A stretch of DNA of 11,668 bases from Oscillibacter sp. (GCA_003522105.1 DPGF01000001.1:6985-18652); one strand, 5' to 3'. Shown: positions 1 to 5,923, counted from the first letter of the stretch. The notes: generated from the sequence alone by a model not told the origin. Program-made: numbers and translations.

Positions 1-110
1 TCTTGTCAAAGTTGCCGTGTTGCATTCTGCACAAAAATCCTGTTAAATGGAAGTTACCATTTCAATCGAAAAATTTCGTCAGAAATTATTTTTTCAGGAG
101 GGGTAATTCC
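1..110 (+). promoter_or_regulatory. xpt leader region
   Basis: This AT-rich leader precedes xpt. It contains two short dyads: AAATGG/CCATTT at 45-62 with a 6-base loop, and CGAAA/TTTCG at 67-78. A weak promoter-like pair, TTGCAT (20-25) and TTAAAT (43-48) with 17-base spacing, is possible. The ribosome site AGGAGGGG lies at 96-103. In many Firmicutes xpt is controlled by a guanine riboswitch, but the conserved loops of that aptamer are not visible here. If one exists it lies upstream of the window. Confidence 0.35.
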
Positions 111-689
111 ATGGAGCTTCTTCAGGAGCGCATCCGCCGCGAGGGCAGAGTCCTGCCCGGCAACATCGTCAAGGTGGACGGTTTCCTCAACCACCGCGTT
201 GACACCCGTCTGCTCGAGGACATCGCGGACGAGTTCGCCAAGCATTTTGACACCAGCAAGATCACGGTCGTTCTGACGGCGGAGGCCAGCGGCATCGCGC
301 TTGCGACCATCTGCGCGCAGAAGTACGGCGTTCCCATGCTCTTCGCCAAGAAGGCCAAGAGCGACAACATCGAAAGCGGCCTCTATCAGAGCGAGGTGTT
401 CTCTTACACCTACAAAAAGAAGGTCACGCTGCTCGTCTCTCAGGAGTGGCTGAACGCGGACGACCACGTGCTCATCATCGACGACTTCATGGCCAACGGC
501 TTCGCTGTGCAGGGCCTTGTCGACATCGTCAACGCTGCGGGCGCGAAGCTCGAGGGCATCGGCATCGCCGTGGAAAAGGGCTTCCAGGGCGGCGGCGACC
601 GCTTCCGCGCGAGCGGTATCCCCTACAAGGCGCTCGCCGTCATCGAAAAGGCGGACGAGAACGGCTTTGTGTTCCGGGAGGAGAATTAA
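111..689 (+). CDS. xpt: Xanthine phosphoribosyltransferase
   Basis: Cytoplasmic purine-salvage enzyme that joins xanthine and PRPP to give XMP and pyrophosphate. The product is 192 aa, close to the 194 aa of Bacillus subtilis Xpt. The type I phosphoribosyltransferase PRPP loop is clear at residues 120-132 (VLIIDDFMANGFA), and the Xpt-typical stretch LTAEASGIALA lies at 55-65. The frame is open to base 3, but ATG at 111 is chosen because AGGAGGGG sits 7 bases upstream and MELLxERI is the usual Xpt N-terminus. It is followed within a few bases by a strong terminator and no xanthine permease gene follows, so it appears to end its transcription unit. Identification rests on motif and whole-length similarity recalled from the family. 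Confidence 0.95.
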   Translation: MELLQERIRREGRVLPGNIVKVDGFLNHRVDTRLLEDIADEFAKHFDTSKITVVLTAEASGIALATICAQKYGVPMLFAKKAKSDNIESGLYQSEVFSYTYKKKVTLLVSQEWLNADDHVLIIDDFMANGFAVQGLVDIVNAAGAKLEGIGIAVEKGFQGGGDRFRASGIPYKALAVIEKADENGFVFREEN

Positions 690-691
690 CT

Positions 692-735
692 TCAAAAAAG
701 AGAGGCTGTCCATTCGGACAGTCTCTCTTTTTTGA
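692..735. terminator. Bidirectional intrinsic terminator between xpt and the amidase gene
   Basis: Near-perfect 20-bp stem with one G-U pair and a 4-base loop (ATTC, 712-715). The left arm starts TCAAAAAAGAGAGG and the right arm ends CTCTCTTTTTTGA. A-tract and T-tract on the two arms make it a rho-independent terminator in both directions. It lies 2 bases after the xpt stop and 15 bases from the stop of the convergent amidase gene, so one hairpin serves both. Confidence 0.93.
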
Positions 736-750
736 GTTTTGGATTGGCGC

Positions 751-1539
751 TTACAGCCGGTAGAGTTCGGGCCTTCTGTCGTGGAAGACGGGGACGGCGG
801 CGCGGAGGGGGCGGATGCAGGAGAGGTCTAAGTCGGCGGACAAAATCTCCTCTTCCCCGCCGCCCTGCACGAGCACCGTACCGAGCGGGTCTATGACGCG
901 CGAAAAGCCGCCGTAGACCGTGCCGTCGCGTTCGCCGCAGGCGTTGCAGGAAACAAGAAAAAGCTGGTTTTCGATGGCGCGGGCGGCGGTGAGCGTCTCC
1001 CAGTGATACTGCCGCGCGGCCGTCCACTGGGCAGGCAGGAAGATGACTTCCGCCCCGCGCAGCGCCAGCGTGCGCCAGAGCTCGGGAAAGCGCAGCTCAT
1101 AGCAGATGAGAAGGCCGCAGCGCACGCCGTCGAGTGTGAAGGTGACGAGATGGTTCCCGGGGGTGTAGACCTCGTGCTCGCCCATGGGCGTGAAAGGGTG
1201 CGTCTTGTCGTATTCTGCAAGGCAGGCGCCCGCGCGGTCAAAGACACAGGCGGTGTTGTAGATGTGCCCGCCGCGTTTGTTTGAGACGCTCCCCGCGACG
1301 ATGTTGACGTTCAGCTCGCGCGCGAGCGGGGAAAAGCGCGCGCGGACGGCTTTTGCGTTTTCATCACTCGCCGCGGCAAGGTCGCCCGCGGGCATGAAGC
1401 CCGTGTTCCACGTTTCGGGCAGGAGAATCACGTCGGGCGCGGTCTCGCGCGCGGCGCGGCGGATGAGCGCCTCGGCGCGGTCGAAGTTTTCTTTTCCTGC
1501 GAGCGAGCGCATATTCATCTGGACGACGCTGACTTTCAT
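751..1539 (-). CDS. Carbon-nitrogen hydrolase (nitrilase superfamily, omega-amidase/MtnU-like)
   Basis: Predicted 262-aa cytoplasmic amidase that hydrolyses a non-peptide C-N bond. The nitrilase Glu-Lys-Cys triad is visible: E42 in LLPETWNTGF, K112 in YDKTHPF and C146 in LICYELRFPELWR. The sequence after the Cys (LPAQWTAARQYHWETLTAARAIEN) and the C-terminal PVFHDRRPELY resemble the omega-amidase branch (eukaryotic NIT2, E. coli YafV, Bacillus MtnU), which acts on 2-oxo acid amides such as alpha-ketoglutaramate. The exact substrate cannot be read from sequence, and no methionine-salvage genes are nearby to support an MtnU role. ATG at 1539 is preferred over upstream in-frame starts because GGAGGGT (1545-1551) is correctly spaced. 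It has its own promoter at 1568-1596 and appears monocistronic. Confidence 0.88.
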   Translation of the reverse strand: MKVSVVQMNMRSLAGKENFDRAEALIRRAARETAPDVILLPETWNTGFMPAGDLAAASDENAKAVRARFSPLARELNVNIVAGSVSNKRGGHIYNTACVFDRAGACLAEYDKTHPFTPMGEHEVYTPGNHLVTFTLDGVRCGLLICYELRFPELWRTLALRGAEVIFLPAQWTAARQYHWETLTAARAIENQLFLVSCNACGERDGTVYGGFSRVIDPLGTVLVQGGGEEEILSADLDLSCIRPLRAAVPVFHDRRPELYRL

Positions 1540-1567
1540 GGCAGACCCTCCGGAAGGTATTTTCTCC

Positions 1568-1596
1568 ATTATACGAAAATCTCGGAAACAATGCAA
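1568..1596 (-). promoter_or_regulatory. Promoter of the amidase gene
   Basis: On the minus strand there is a perfect -10 TATAAT (1568-1573) and a -35-like TTGCAT (1591-1596) with a 17-base spacer. Transcription would start about 20 bases before the ribosome site of the amidase gene. Confidence 0.65.
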
Positions 1597-1603
1597 TAAA
1601 CTT

Positions 1604-1639
1604 CAAACGAGAGAGCGGCTGACACCGCCCTCTCGTTTG
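1604..1639. terminator. Hairpin upstream of the amidase promoter, possible terminator
   Basis: Ten-base perfect arms CAAACGAGAG and CTCTCGTTTG, then one A-C mismatch and four more G-C pairs closing a 6-base loop. The minus-strand side runs into a moderately T-rich stretch, so it may stop read-through from the ATPase gene before the amidase promoter. The T-tract is poor, so a role as a structural repeat is also possible. Confidence 0.5.
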
Positions 1640-1782
1640 CAAAAGCGTCGCAGACTTTGCCACCCGCAGGCGGCAAATAAATTCCAATCGTTTTTCGCCG
1701 CGGCGTGTACGTGGCGAAAAACACTCTGCACGGAGCGAGTGTGCGCGCCTGCGGCGCGTGCGCTGAGCGCAGTGAATCTCTG
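1640..1782. repeat. Spacer packed with inverted repeats
   Basis: No gene is supported in this spacer. It holds consecutive dyads: TTTGCC/GGCAAA at 1656-1677; TTTTTCGCC/GGCGAAAAA at 1691-1721 with three further inner pairs (one G-U); ACACTC/GAGTGT at 1721-1742; CGCGCC/GGCGCG at 1744-1758 with a 3-base loop; and the near-perfect palindrome TGCGCTGAGCGCA at 1759-1771. An open frame crosses the region on + but has no ribosome site and no recognisable product. The pattern resembles a dispersed intergenic repeat of the REP type, which cannot be confirmed from one copy. Confidence 0.5.
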
Positions 1783-1813
1783 TTCAAAAAACTGACAACG
1801 TCAGTTTTTTGAA
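1783..1813. terminator. Terminator overlapping the ATPase stop codon
   Basis: Perfect 14-bp stem (TTCAAAAAACTGAC with GTCAGTTTTTTGAA) and a 3-base loop. The ATPase stop codon (1801-1803 on the minus strand) lies inside the stem. The A6/T6 runs allow function in both directions. It ends the metal-efflux operon. Confidence 0.85.
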
Positions 1814-3684
1814 GTTCTCAATGCGCGGATCGCGTTGAGCACGGCGAGCACCATCACGCCGACGTCGGCGAAGATGGCGGCCCACATGTTGGCAAGACCC
1901 AGCGCGCCGAGGACGAGGCACAACGCCTTGATGCCGAGGGCAAAGACGATGTTTTCATACACGATGCGCAGGCACTTGCGCGAGATCCGGATACCCTTGG
2001 CGATCTTCATCGGGTCGTCGTCCATGAGCACCACGTCGGCGGCCTCGATGGCGGCATCGGAGCCCATCGCGCCCATGGCGATGCCGATGTCCGCGCGGGA
2101 GAGGACGGGCGCGTCGTTGATGCCGTCGCCGACGAAGGCGAGGCACTCGCCGCTCCCCTTTTCGCCGAGCAGCCGCTCGACCTCGCTGACCTTGTCGCCC
2201 GGCAGCAGCTCTGCGCGGAAATCGTCCACGCCGAGTTCCTCCGCGACCTTGGCGGCGACCTTCTGCATGTCGCCCGTGAGCATGACGGTCTTGCGCACGC
2301 CCGCGCGCCTCAGCGCGGCGATGGCCTCGCGCGCGCCGGGCTTGACGACGTCGGAGATGACGATGTGACCGGCGTATGCGCCGTCGACCGCCATGTGGAC
2401 GATCGTGCCGACGCTGCGGCACTCCTGCCAGGAAATGCCAAGCTCCTCCATGAGCCGGCTGTTGCCGGCGGCAACGCTGTGCCCGTCGACGGTGGCGATC
2501 ACGCCGCGGCCGCTGCGCTCTTCAATGTCCGTCACGCGCGAGCGGTCGAGTTCGCCGCCGCAGGCCTTTTGCAGGCTCTTGCTGATCGGATGCGAGGACG
2601 CGCACTCGGCGAGCGCCGCGTACGCAAGAAGCTTGCGCTCCTCCATGGGGCTGTGATGTACGCCCGTGACCTCGAACACGCCCTGCGTGAGCGTGCCGGT
2701 CTTGTCGAAGACAACGGTCTTCGTCTTCGACAGGGTCTCAAGGTAGTTCGAGCCTTTGATGAGAATGCCCTCGCGGCTCGCGCCGCCGAGACCTGCAAAA
2801 AAGCTCAGGGGAATGCTGATGACAAGCGCGCAGGGACACGAGATGACAAGGAACGTGAGCGCGCGGTAGACCCACACGCCCCACGCGGTCGGAGCACCGC
2901 TGATGAGATTGAAAAGCGGCGGCAGCACGGCGAGCGCCAGCGCGCCGTAGCACACGGCGGGCGTGTAGACGCGGGCAAAGCGGGAGATGAAGTTCTCCGA
3001 GCGGGACTTGTGGCTGCTGGAATTTTCCATCAACTCGAGGATCTTCGATACCGTGGATTCGCCGAAGGCCTTCGTCGTTCTGACCTTGAGAACGCCCGTC
3101 ATGTTGATGCAGCCGCTGATGACCTCGTCGCCCGGCGTCACGTCGCGCGGCAGGCTCTCGCCCGTGAGCGCCGCGGTGTTGAGCGCGGACGCGCCCTCGA
3201 CAATGCAGCCGTCGATGGGGATCTTTTCGCCCGGCTGCACGGTGATGACCGTGCCCACTTCGACCTCGTCGGGGTCGACCTGCTCGAGCTTGCCGTCGCG
3301 CTCGATGTTGGCATAGTCGGGGCGAATGTCCATGAGCGCCGTGATGCTGCGGCGGGACTTGCCGACGGCGTAGCTCTGGAACAGCTCGCCGATCTGATAG
3401 AAGAGCATGACCGCGACGGCCTCGGCATAGTCGCCGCTCTTTTCATAGACGGCGAGCGCGATCGCGCCGACGGTCGCGACCGCCATGAGGAAGTTCTCGT
3501 CGAACACGCGGCGGTTGCAAATGCCCTTCCATGCCTTGTGCAGAATGTCATAGCCGACGGTGAAGTAGGCGATAAAGTAGAGCAGCGTGGAGAGAAGCGG
3601 CGGCAGCGGCACGAATTTTGCCGCAAGGAACAGCGCCGCCGCGATCAGAATGCGATAAAGCATCTTTTTCTGCTTTTTCGTCAT
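1801..3684 (-). CDS. P1B-type heavy-metal ATPase (Zn/Cd/Pb type) lacking an N-terminal HMA domain
   Basis: 627-aa membrane ATPase predicted to pump Zn(II), Cd(II) or Pb(II) out of the cell. Visible motifs are TGES (actuator) at 174-177, the metal-site CPC at 283-285, the phosphorylation site DKTGTLT at 327-333, the SSHP loop with H365-P366, and GDGINDAP at 519-526. N578 and K586 before the last helices and D607 in DVG match the P1B-2 (ZntA/CadA) signature rather than Cu ATPases. Hydrophobic stretches fit eight transmembrane helices. The first helix begins about residue 9, so the usual N-terminal metal-binding domain is absent; the neighbouring 72-aa gene supplies one. GTG at 3696 is possible, but ATG at 3684 is preferred because AAAGGTGG (3693-3700) is spaced for it. 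It is second in the operon and ends in its own terminator. Confidence 0.93.
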   Translation of the reverse strand: MTKKQKKMLYRILIAAALFLAAKFVPLPPLLSTLLYFIAYFTVGYDILHKAWKGICNRRVFDENFLMAVATVGAIALAVYEKSGDYAEAVAVMLFYQIGELFQSYAVGKSRRSITALMDIRPDYANIERDGKLEQVDPDEVEVGTVITVQPGEKIPIDGCIVEGASALNTAALTGESLPRDVTPGDEVISGCINMTGVLKVRTTKAFGESTVSKILELMENSSSHKSRSENFISRFARVYTPAVCYGALALAVLPPLFNLISGAPTAWGVWVYRALTFLVISCPCALVISIPLSFFAGLGGASREGILIKGSNYLETLSKTKTVVFDKTGTLTQGVFEVTGVHHSPMEERKLLAYAALAECASSHPISKSLQKACGGELDRSRVTDIEERSGRGVIATVDGHSVAAGNSRLMEELGISWQECRSVGTIVHMAVDGAYAGHIVISDVVKPGAREAIAALRRAGVRKTVMLTGDMQKVAAKVAEELGVDDFRAELLPGDKVSEVERLLGEKGSGECLAFVGDGINDAPVLSRADIGIAMGAMGSDAAIEAADVVLMDDDPMKIAKGIRISRKCLRIVYENIVFALGIKALCLVLGALGLANMWAAIFADVGVMVLAVLNAIRALRTSKN

Positions 3685-3709
3685 GGAAATGACCACCTTT
3701 CAAAAAGCG

Positions 3710-3730
3710 CCCCGGCGCCATCGTCCGGGG
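3710..3730. other. Intercistronic hairpin between HMA gene and ATPase gene
   Basis: A 6-bp G/C dyad CCCCGG/CCGGGG with a 9-base loop lies in the 63-base gap between the two genes, just upstream of the ATPase ribosome site. There is no T-tract, so it is unlikely to be a strong terminator. It could affect mRNA processing, stability or relative expression; that is inference. Confidence 0.4.
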
Positions 3731-3747
3731 TGAAGGGAGAGCTTGCT

Positions 3748-3966
3748 TTAGAGATAGATCTCGCAGTCGTCCTCGACCTTCTTGCAGTTTTTGAGGACGG
3801 CCTTCATCACGGCCTTTGGATCCTGCCCCTCGGCGAACTCGACGGTCATCTTCTGGGTCATGAAGTTCACGACGGCGTCGGTGACGCCCTCGGTCTTCTT
3901 GGTGGCCTGCTCCATGAGGTTCGCGCAGTTGGCGCAGTCGACTTCGATCTGATAGGTCTTTTTCAT
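3748..3966 (-). CDS. Stand-alone heavy-metal-associated (HMA) domain protein
   Basis: A 72-aa protein made of a single HMA (ferredoxin-like, metallochaperone) fold. The metal-binding motif is C11-A-N-C14 near the N-terminus, followed by the usual amphipathic pattern VTDAVVNFMTQKMTVEF and an AVMKAVLK helix. It binds soft metal ions through the Cys pair. AAGGAG is well placed before the ATG. It is the first gene of the efflux operon, directly before an ATPase that lacks this domain, so it probably acts as a detached metal-binding domain or chaperone for the pump. An extra Cys pair (C60, C68) near the C-terminus may add ligands. A copper-chaperone role is less likely given the ATPase type. Confidence 0.9.
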   Translation of the reverse strand: MKKTYQIEVDCANCANLMEQATKKTEGVTDAVVNFMTQKMTVEFAEGQDPKAVMKAVLKNCKKVEDDCEIYL

Positions 3967-4001
3967 GATAAGTTTCTCCTTTTTGTCGGGAAATATTTAA
4001 C

Positions 4002-4021
4002 GATTAAGTGCTTGTTTAATC
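4002..4021. promoter_or_regulatory. Candidate operator of the metal locus
   Basis: Inverted repeat GATTAA-N8-TTAATC. It overlaps the -35 element of the regulator promoter and lies at the start of the region transcribed from the efflux promoter, so a bound protein could block both. AT-rich dyads of this kind are typical of ArsR/SmtB-family sites, but the sequence does not match a specific known operator that I can name. Confidence 0.45.
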
Positions 4022-4040
4022 TTTCTGGCCGTACTATACT
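4012..4040 (+). promoter_or_regulatory. Promoter of the ArsR-AraC regulator gene
   Basis: TTGTTT (4012-4017), a 17-base spacer, and TATACT (4035-4040). The expected start near 4047 leaves an untranslated leader of about 110 bases before the ATG at 4157. Confidence 0.65.
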
Positions 4041-4061
4041 GTGGACAAAGGAAAAAGTCAA
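4033..4061 (-). promoter_or_regulatory. Promoter of the HMA-ATPase operon
   Basis: On the minus strand, TTGACT (4056-4061) and TATAGT (4033-4038) with a 17-base spacer, each 5 of 6 to consensus. The -10 shares bases with the -10 of the opposing promoter at 4035-4040, so RNA polymerase should be able to hold only one of the two at a time. The expected start near 4026 gives a leader of about 60 bases. Confidence 0.65.
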
Positions 4062-4135
4062 GGCGCGAGCGAGCGTCTCTTCCGTTTGGGCGAAACAAAC
4101 TTCCAAACGGGATAGAAGATACGCGCCGCGAGCGA
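4062..4135 (+). other. Structured 5' leader of the regulator mRNA
   Basis: The leader can fold with an outer stem GGCGCG (4062-4067)/CGCGCC (4122-4127) and an inner perfect 8-bp stem CCGTTTGG (4082-4089)/CCAAACGG (4103-4110). The octamer GCGAGCGA occurs twice, at 4065-4072 and 4128-4135. No known riboswitch class was recognised. A role in translation control is conjecture. Confidence 0.4.
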
Positions 4136-4156
4136 AAAAGAAAGGCGGAAAACACG

Positions 4157-4921
4157 ATGAGCGAACCCCATTTGCCCCACGACCACAGCGACGGCGCGAT
4201 GCTCCGGCTGCAGGAATCGGTGGAAACGGCGGGCAGCTTTCAGACCGTGGCCGACATCTTCAAGCTCCTCTCCGACAGCAGCCGCGTGCGCATTTTCTGG
4301 CTGCTGTGCCACTGCGAGGAGTGCGTCGTCGACCTCTCGGCGACGGTGGGCATGAGCCCGCCCGCCGTGTCGCACCACCTGCGCCAGCTGCGCGAGAGCG
4401 GACTTCTTATTTCGCGCCGCGTGGGCAAAGAGGTCTATTACCGCGCCGCGGAGACGGAGCAGGCGCAGCTGCTGCACCGCATGATCGAGCGTACGATGGA
4501 GATCTCGTGCCCCGAGGAGGAGAGCCGCGCCGCGTCCGGCGCGCCGCACCTTCCCCCGCTCGATGCCGAAATGCACGAGGGCGGTGCCACAGCGGAACAG
4601 CTTGCGACCATCTGCGCCGTGCACGATTATCTCACGCAGGATCTTGCAAGCCGCACCACGATCGATGAGCTCTCGCGCCGCTTTCTGATGAATCCATCGA
4701 CGATGAAGGCGCTCTTCAAGTCCGTTTACGGCGCGTCCCTTGCCTCGCATATCCGCGAGCACCGCATGGCGCAGGCGGCAAAGCTCCTCACAGAGGGTGA
4801 CGAGAGCATCGCGCAGATCGCGCGCGCCGTCGGCTACGAGAGCCAGAGCAAGTTTTCCACCGAATTCCACAAGGCATACGGCGCACTGCCGACGGAATAC
4901 CGAAAAGCGCAGAAAAGGTAA
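4157..4921 (+). CDS. Fused ArsR/SmtB-type and AraC-type metal-responsive regulator
   Basis: 254-aa predicted transcription factor with two DNA-binding modules. Residues about 25-115 form an ArsR/SmtB winged helix: LSDSSRVRIFWLL, the metal-loop region C51-H-C53-E-E-C56-V-V-D-L, recognition helix SPPAVSHHLRQLRESGLL, and wing RRVGKEVYYR. The N-terminus adds H5, H8 and H10, which could complete a metal site; C118 is another possible ligand. In the CadC/ArsR motif ELCVCDL only the first Cys is kept (EECVVDL), with C51 and C53 added. Residues about 145-252 form an AraC-type double helix-turn-helix, including TIDELSRRFLMNPSTMKALFK and IAQIARAVGYESQSKFS. It is divergent from the efflux genes with overlapping promoters, so it probably controls them and itself. 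AAAGGCGG precedes the ATG. The metal specificity is unknown. Confidence 0.88.
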   Translation: MSEPHLPHDHSDGAMLRLQESVETAGSFQTVADIFKLLSDSSRVRIFWLLCHCEECVVDLSATVGMSPPAVSHHLRQLRESGLLISRRVGKEVYYRAAETEQAQLLHRMIERTMEISCPEEESRAASGAPHLPPLDAEMHEGGATAEQLATICAVHDYLTQDLASRTTIDELSRRFLMNPSTMKALFKSVYGASLASHIREHRMAQAAKLLTEGDESIAQIARAVGYESQSKFSTEFHKAYGALPTEYRKAQKR

Positions 4922-4954
4922 GTCAGATTTATGAATATGATAAGGGTAGATAAA

Positions 4955-4993
4955 ATGCCCTACCTTCCATTTTGAAAAGGTAGGGCATCTTTT
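4955..4993. terminator. Bidirectional terminator between the regulator and the AT-rich cassette
   Basis: Perfect 12-bp stem ATGCCCTACCTT/AAGGTAGGGCAT (4955-4966 and 4977-4988) with a 10-base loop. CTTTT follows on + and TTTTAT on -. It lies 33 bases after the regulator stop and right beside the stop of the convergent 95-aa gene, so it serves both. GGTAG at 4945-4949 could form a competing shorter stem. Confidence 0.85.
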
Positions 4994-5279
4994 AGTTAAA
5001 TGTTATCATATATTCGGGAACATTATAACGACTTTTTTGATTAGGGTTGATAGCTATGTTTGTGTAATTTGCATCTCGAAGAATGGATTCAATTTTTTGT
5101 AGAGCGATATATACTGCTCTCTTTTCAGCAAGTTTACTGAATTTTATGACGTGTGGATTATGATTTAAATCAATGAAAAAGTCATAACCATTACCGATGT
5201 AACATTCAAAATTAACATCAGGACCCTGCAAGTCATAAGCAACATCTCGTAGCATTTCAAGTAAGCGTTCTTCTGGCAT
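4992..5279 (-). CDS. Hypothetical protein (95 aa), AT-rich gene
   Basis: I do not recognise this protein. It is short, soluble and acidic at the start, with no signal peptide or membrane segment. Predicted order is a helix (RLLEMLRDVAYDL), a strand-rich centre (NFECYIGNGYDFFIDLNH), a long helix (KRAVYIALQKIESILRDANY) and a final strand (PEYMITF). It is a credible gene: AGGAGG stands correctly before the ATG, and it begins 24 bases after the stop of the upstream YbjQ-like gene, so they probably share an mRNA. Its codons are strongly A/T-ending, unlike the GC-rich genes around it, which suggests recent acquisition. A terminator follows directly. Confidence 0.8.
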   Translation of the reverse strand: MPEERLLEMLRDVAYDLQGPDVNFECYIGNGYDFFIDLNHNPHVIKFSKLAEKRAVYIALQKIESILRDANYTNIAINPNQKSRYNVPEYMITFN

Positions 5280-5303
5280 GTAAATATCCTCCTAAATTTA
5301 GTT

Positions 5304-5852
5304 TTATTTCATTCGCACGATTGTTCCATGCGCGACGATCATGTGGGAGGGCGACACCACGGAGATTTCTTTTTCGTAAGAGGAAAAGTACTGGAATTGT
5401 ACGCCGATAACGGCATTTCCGCCAGCGTCAAATGCAAATTGTTTTAATGATGCATATATTTGAGCCTCTGCATTAAGAATGGCTTTGGCGTTGTCAAAAT
5501 TTGTTCCGACAGAGACGGAACGAATGCCCAAATAGGTCTCAATAGTGTGCCCCTCGAGGTTATTTGTGGTTGTCAACAAGACATTTTCGATTCCCTGAGC
5601 ACGATTTTTTTCTTCTTGTTCGCGTTCCTGCCAAGTCATATTCTTTCGGCGAAGCTCTTCAGCTTGTTTTGCGGCTTCTTCAGCCTGCTTTTGCTTAGCC
5701 TCTTCTTCTCTCTGTTTGTTTTGCTCAGCCTTAATTTCTTCAATGACCTGTGCAAAGCAGTCTTCGCAGTACATTTTGCCGTTGCATTCTACTGCATCAG
5801 AGAGAAAACCTGTTCGTAAAGTTTTTCCGCATCTTTCGCAAGTGGTTGCCAT
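5304..5852 (-). CDS. Zinc-finger, coiled-coil and YbjQ/UPF0145-like domain protein
   Basis: 182-aa protein in three parts. Residues 1-35 carry C5-x2-C8, C23, C29-x2-C32 with MYCEDCF, a LIM- or treble-clef-like zinc-binding finger. Residues about 36-88 are rich in E, K, Q and A and should form a charged coiled coil. Residues about 90-182 match the YbjQ (UPF0145, DUF74) family: VLLTTTNNLEG, YLGIRSVSVGTNF and GGNAVIGVQFQY. YbjQ proteins are often labelled heavy-metal-binding but their biochemical role is unproven. The frame stays open far upstream through the neighbouring gene, but ATG at 5852 is the start: AGGAGGTG lies before it and a near-consensus promoter ends about 40 bases upstream. The gene is AT-rich relative to its surroundings and leads a two-gene unit. 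Confidence 0.85.
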   Translation of the reverse strand: MATTCERCGKTLRTGFLSDAVECNGKMYCEDCFAQVIEEIKAEQNKQREEEAKQKQAEEAAKQAEELRRKNMTWQEREQEEKNRAQGIENVLLTTTNNLEGHTIETYLGIRSVSVGTNFDNAKAILNAEAQIYASLKQFAFDAGGNAVIGVQFQYFSSYEKEISVVSPSHMIVAHGTIVRMK

Positions 5853-5894
5853 ATTAGCGCACCTCCTGATAAAATGTGCAAAATTACTATATTC

Positions 5895-5923
5895 AATATA
5901 ACATAGCGAAGAAAATATGTCAA
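5895..5923 (-). promoter_or_regulatory. Strong promoter of the AT-rich cassette
   Basis: Perfect -35 TTGACA (5918-5923), a 17-base spacer, and -10 TATATT (5895-5900) on the minus strand. The -35 overlaps the stop codon of the upstream 514-aa gene (5920-5922). No terminator separates the two, so read-through is also possible. Confidence 0.85.

Noticed and set aside
1..110. Guanine riboswitch before xpt
   Set aside because: Expected from Firmicutes relatives, but the conserved aptamer loops are not visible in the bases present. It may lie upstream of the window.
54..713. Minus-strand open frame opposite xpt
   Set aside because: It runs through the shared terminator and mirrors the xpt codon pattern. 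There is no ribosome site and no recognisable product.
1262..1795. Plus-strand open frame through the amidase start and the repeat spacer
   Set aside because: No start signal, composition set by the antisense gene and the inverted repeats, and it crosses two hairpins. Not supported as a gene.
3685..3696. GTG at 3696 as the ATPase start
   Set aside because: The ribosome site AAAGGTGG overlaps this codon and is spaced correctly only for ATG at 3684.
2365..4668. Very long plus-strand open frame (767 codons) antisense to the ATPase and HMA genes
   Set aside because: It is a shadow of GC-rich coding on the other strand: no ribosome site, low-complexity A/R/D/E composition, and it crosses the regulatory region and part of the regulator in another frame.
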